Source: Planobispora rosea (lineage in GTDB: Bacteria; Actinomycetota; Actinomycetes; Streptosporangiales; Streptosporangiaceae). Taken from it: 64,000 nt of DNA. The notes under the pieces are model-generated. The model made no database searches. It worked only from the letters and a program-made list of their open reading frames with translations, and was not told where the DNA came from. Position numbers and translations under genes: made by a program. The DNA is taken from contig NZ_BMQP01000010.1 of NCBI RefSeq assembly GCF_014648175.1, positions 62,001-126,000 on the forward strand. The letters are read 5' to 3'. This document shows positions 61,114 through 64,000 of the stretch, piece by piece. Each line of letters opens with the position of its first letter. The stretch's first letter is position 1.

Positions 61114-61851
61114 TCACTTCGACGCCCTGAGGTAGTCGCGGTTCATCCGGGCGATGGTGTCCAGCGGGATGCCCTTGGGGCAGACTGCCGTGCACTCACC
61201 GGTGTTGGTGCAGCCGCCGAAGCCCTCGGCGTCCATCTGCTCGACCATGGCCTTGGCGCGGGAGTCGCGCTCGGGCTGGCCCTGGGGGAGCAGGGACAGG
61301 TGGGTGATCTTTGCGGCGGTGAAGAGGGAGGCCGAGCCGTTGGGGCAGGCGGCGACGCACGCGCCGCAGCCGATGCAGGTGGCCGCGTCGAACGCCGCGT
61401 CGGCGTCGACCTTCTTCACCGGGACGCTGTGCGCGTCCGGGGCCGAACCGGCCGGGACGGAGATGAAACCGCCCGCCTGGATGATCCGGTCGAACGCCGA
61501 GCGGTCCACGACCAGGTCCTTGACCACCGGGAACGGCGCGGCGCGCCACGGCTCGATGGTGATGACCGCGTTGTCCTCGAAGTGCCGCATGTGGAGCTGG
61601 CAGGTGGTGGTGGCCACCTGCTCACCGTGGGCGACACCGTTGATGACCATGCCGCACATGCCGCAGATGCCCTCGCGGCAGTCGTGGTCGAAGGCGATCG
61701 GGTCGTCGCCCTCCAGGATGAGCCGCTCGTTGAGCACGTCCAGCATCTCCAGGAAGGACATGTCCGGGGACACGTCCTCGACCCGGTAGGTGACCATACG
61801 GCCCTTGTCCTGGGGGCCGTTCTGGCGCCAGACCTTGAGAGTGAGGTTCAT
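61114..61851 (-). CDS. sdhB: Succinate dehydrogenase/fumarate reductase iron-sulfur subunit
   Basis: A 245-residue subunit with three clusters: [2Fe-2S] at [19 protein letters not shown] (about 57-75), then [14 protein letters not shown] and [14 protein letters not shown] for the [4Fe-4S] and [3Fe-4S] clusters. It passes electrons from SdhA to the menaquinone site in SdhC; the layout is that of the three-subunit sdhCAB found in Corynebacterium and Bacillus. ATG 61851 ([10 protein letters not shown]) is chosen by family similarity; GTG 61872, which overlaps the sdhA stop by GTGA, would add seven residues. Confidence 0.92.
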   Translation of the reverse strand: MNLTLKVWRQNGPQDKGRMVTYRVEDVSPDMSFLEMLDVLNERLILEGDDPIAFDHDCREGICGMCGMVINGVAHGEQVATTTCQLHMRHFEDNAVITIEPWRAAPFPVVKDLVVDRSAFDRIIQAGGFISVPAGSAPDAHSVPVKKVDADAAFDAATCIGCGACVAACPNGSASLFTAAKITHLSLLPQGQPERDSRAKAMVEQMDAEGFGGCTNTGECTAVCPKGIPLDTIARMNRDYLRASK

Positions 61852-61868
61852 ACCCTTGGCTCGCTCGC

Positions 61869-63865
<1,997 letters not shown>

Positions 63866-63869
<4 letters not shown>

Positions 63870-64000
63870 TTGATCACTCCGATCATGACCGCGACGGGGA
63901 CCGTGAGGAAACCGAGGACCAGCACCGCGGAGACCCCGGCGGCGGTCAGCTTCAGCGGCCGGTAGCTGCGGCCGCTCGCCAGGCCGAGGGTCTGGAACGC
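63866..64000 (-). CDS. sdhC: Succinate dehydrogenase cytochrome b subunit (3' part only)
   Basis: The last 44 codons of a gene that runs past the window end. They translate to a hydrophobic membrane helix with [20 protein letters not shown], a short loop and [17 protein letters not shown], ending with TGA overlapping the sdhA GTG start. Position before sdhA and this end sequence match the SdhC of three-subunit menaquinone-type complexes, which binds haem and quinone in the membrane. The haem-ligand histidines lie outside the window. Confidence 0.8.

Overview
This window is high-GC, gene-dense actinobacterial chromosome. The markers are mycothiol biosynthesis (mshB) with a mycothiol-type DinB enzyme, a sigE-rseA-htrA-tatB envelope-stress locus, many GTG/TTG starts, many apparently leaderless genes and a menaquinone-type sdhCAB. 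Gene content and style fit a filamentous actinomycete, most likely Streptosporangiales; the genus cannot be fixed from the sequence alone. No rRNA, tRNA, CRISPR array, IS element or prophage was recognised.

Layout. 0-15 kb: housekeeping and accessory genes (MpaB-like oxygenase, RecB-type nuclease with an MBL-fold protein, MarC, Nudix, a very large membrane-anchored beta-propeller, a secreted protein with a predicted haem membrane protein, a malyl-CoA-lyase-like enzyme, BioY, EamA, an MgtE-N/CBS protein with DUF1003, MarR). 15-21 kb: mrp facing tatB-htrA-rseA-sigE, then a divergent O-methyltransferase. This is the gene set of the Mycobacterium sigE region (Rv1220c-Rv1229c) and has a recognisable ECF promoter before sigE. 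21-35 kb: a serine hydrolase, pepA, DUF3117, paaX with an enoyl-CoA hydratase, tag, a DivIVA-like membrane protein, two LOG-family proteins, dapE, dapC and fdxA. This includes the lysine/DAP steps and again resembles the mycobacterial Rv1177-Rv1211 neighbourhood. 35-43.5 kb: an orphan lipoprotein, a methyltransferase, then the most unusual locus, three co-oriented genes. Two are divergent paralogues (one with an almost perfect sigma-70 region 4.2 motif and a winged-helix segment); they flank an SF1 helicase with a RelE/ParE-like N-terminal domain. 43.5-55.7 kb: methyltransferase, DinB protein, a CysRS-like protein without KMSKS, GNAT, an ATPase with a DUF234-like nuclease tail, RraA, penicillin acylase, a small HExxH membrane protein, flavin reductase, mshB and an S9 peptidase. 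55.7-64 kb: an asymmetric two-gene ABC exporter, an HTH/Clp-N pair behind two perfect inverted repeats, a self-regulated MerR gene and sdhCAB (sdhC runs off the window).

Two patterns cut across the gene list. First, short tandem duplications sit at or just beyond the stop codons of minus-strand genes (marC, tatB, tag, dapE, the DUF4178 gene). Second, at least thirteen genes have a TAnnnT hexamer exactly 6-7 nt before the start codon, the signature of leaderless transcription; this was used to choose several starts.

Limits: functions rest on motif recognition by eye. No database search, alignment, folding or expression data were available.
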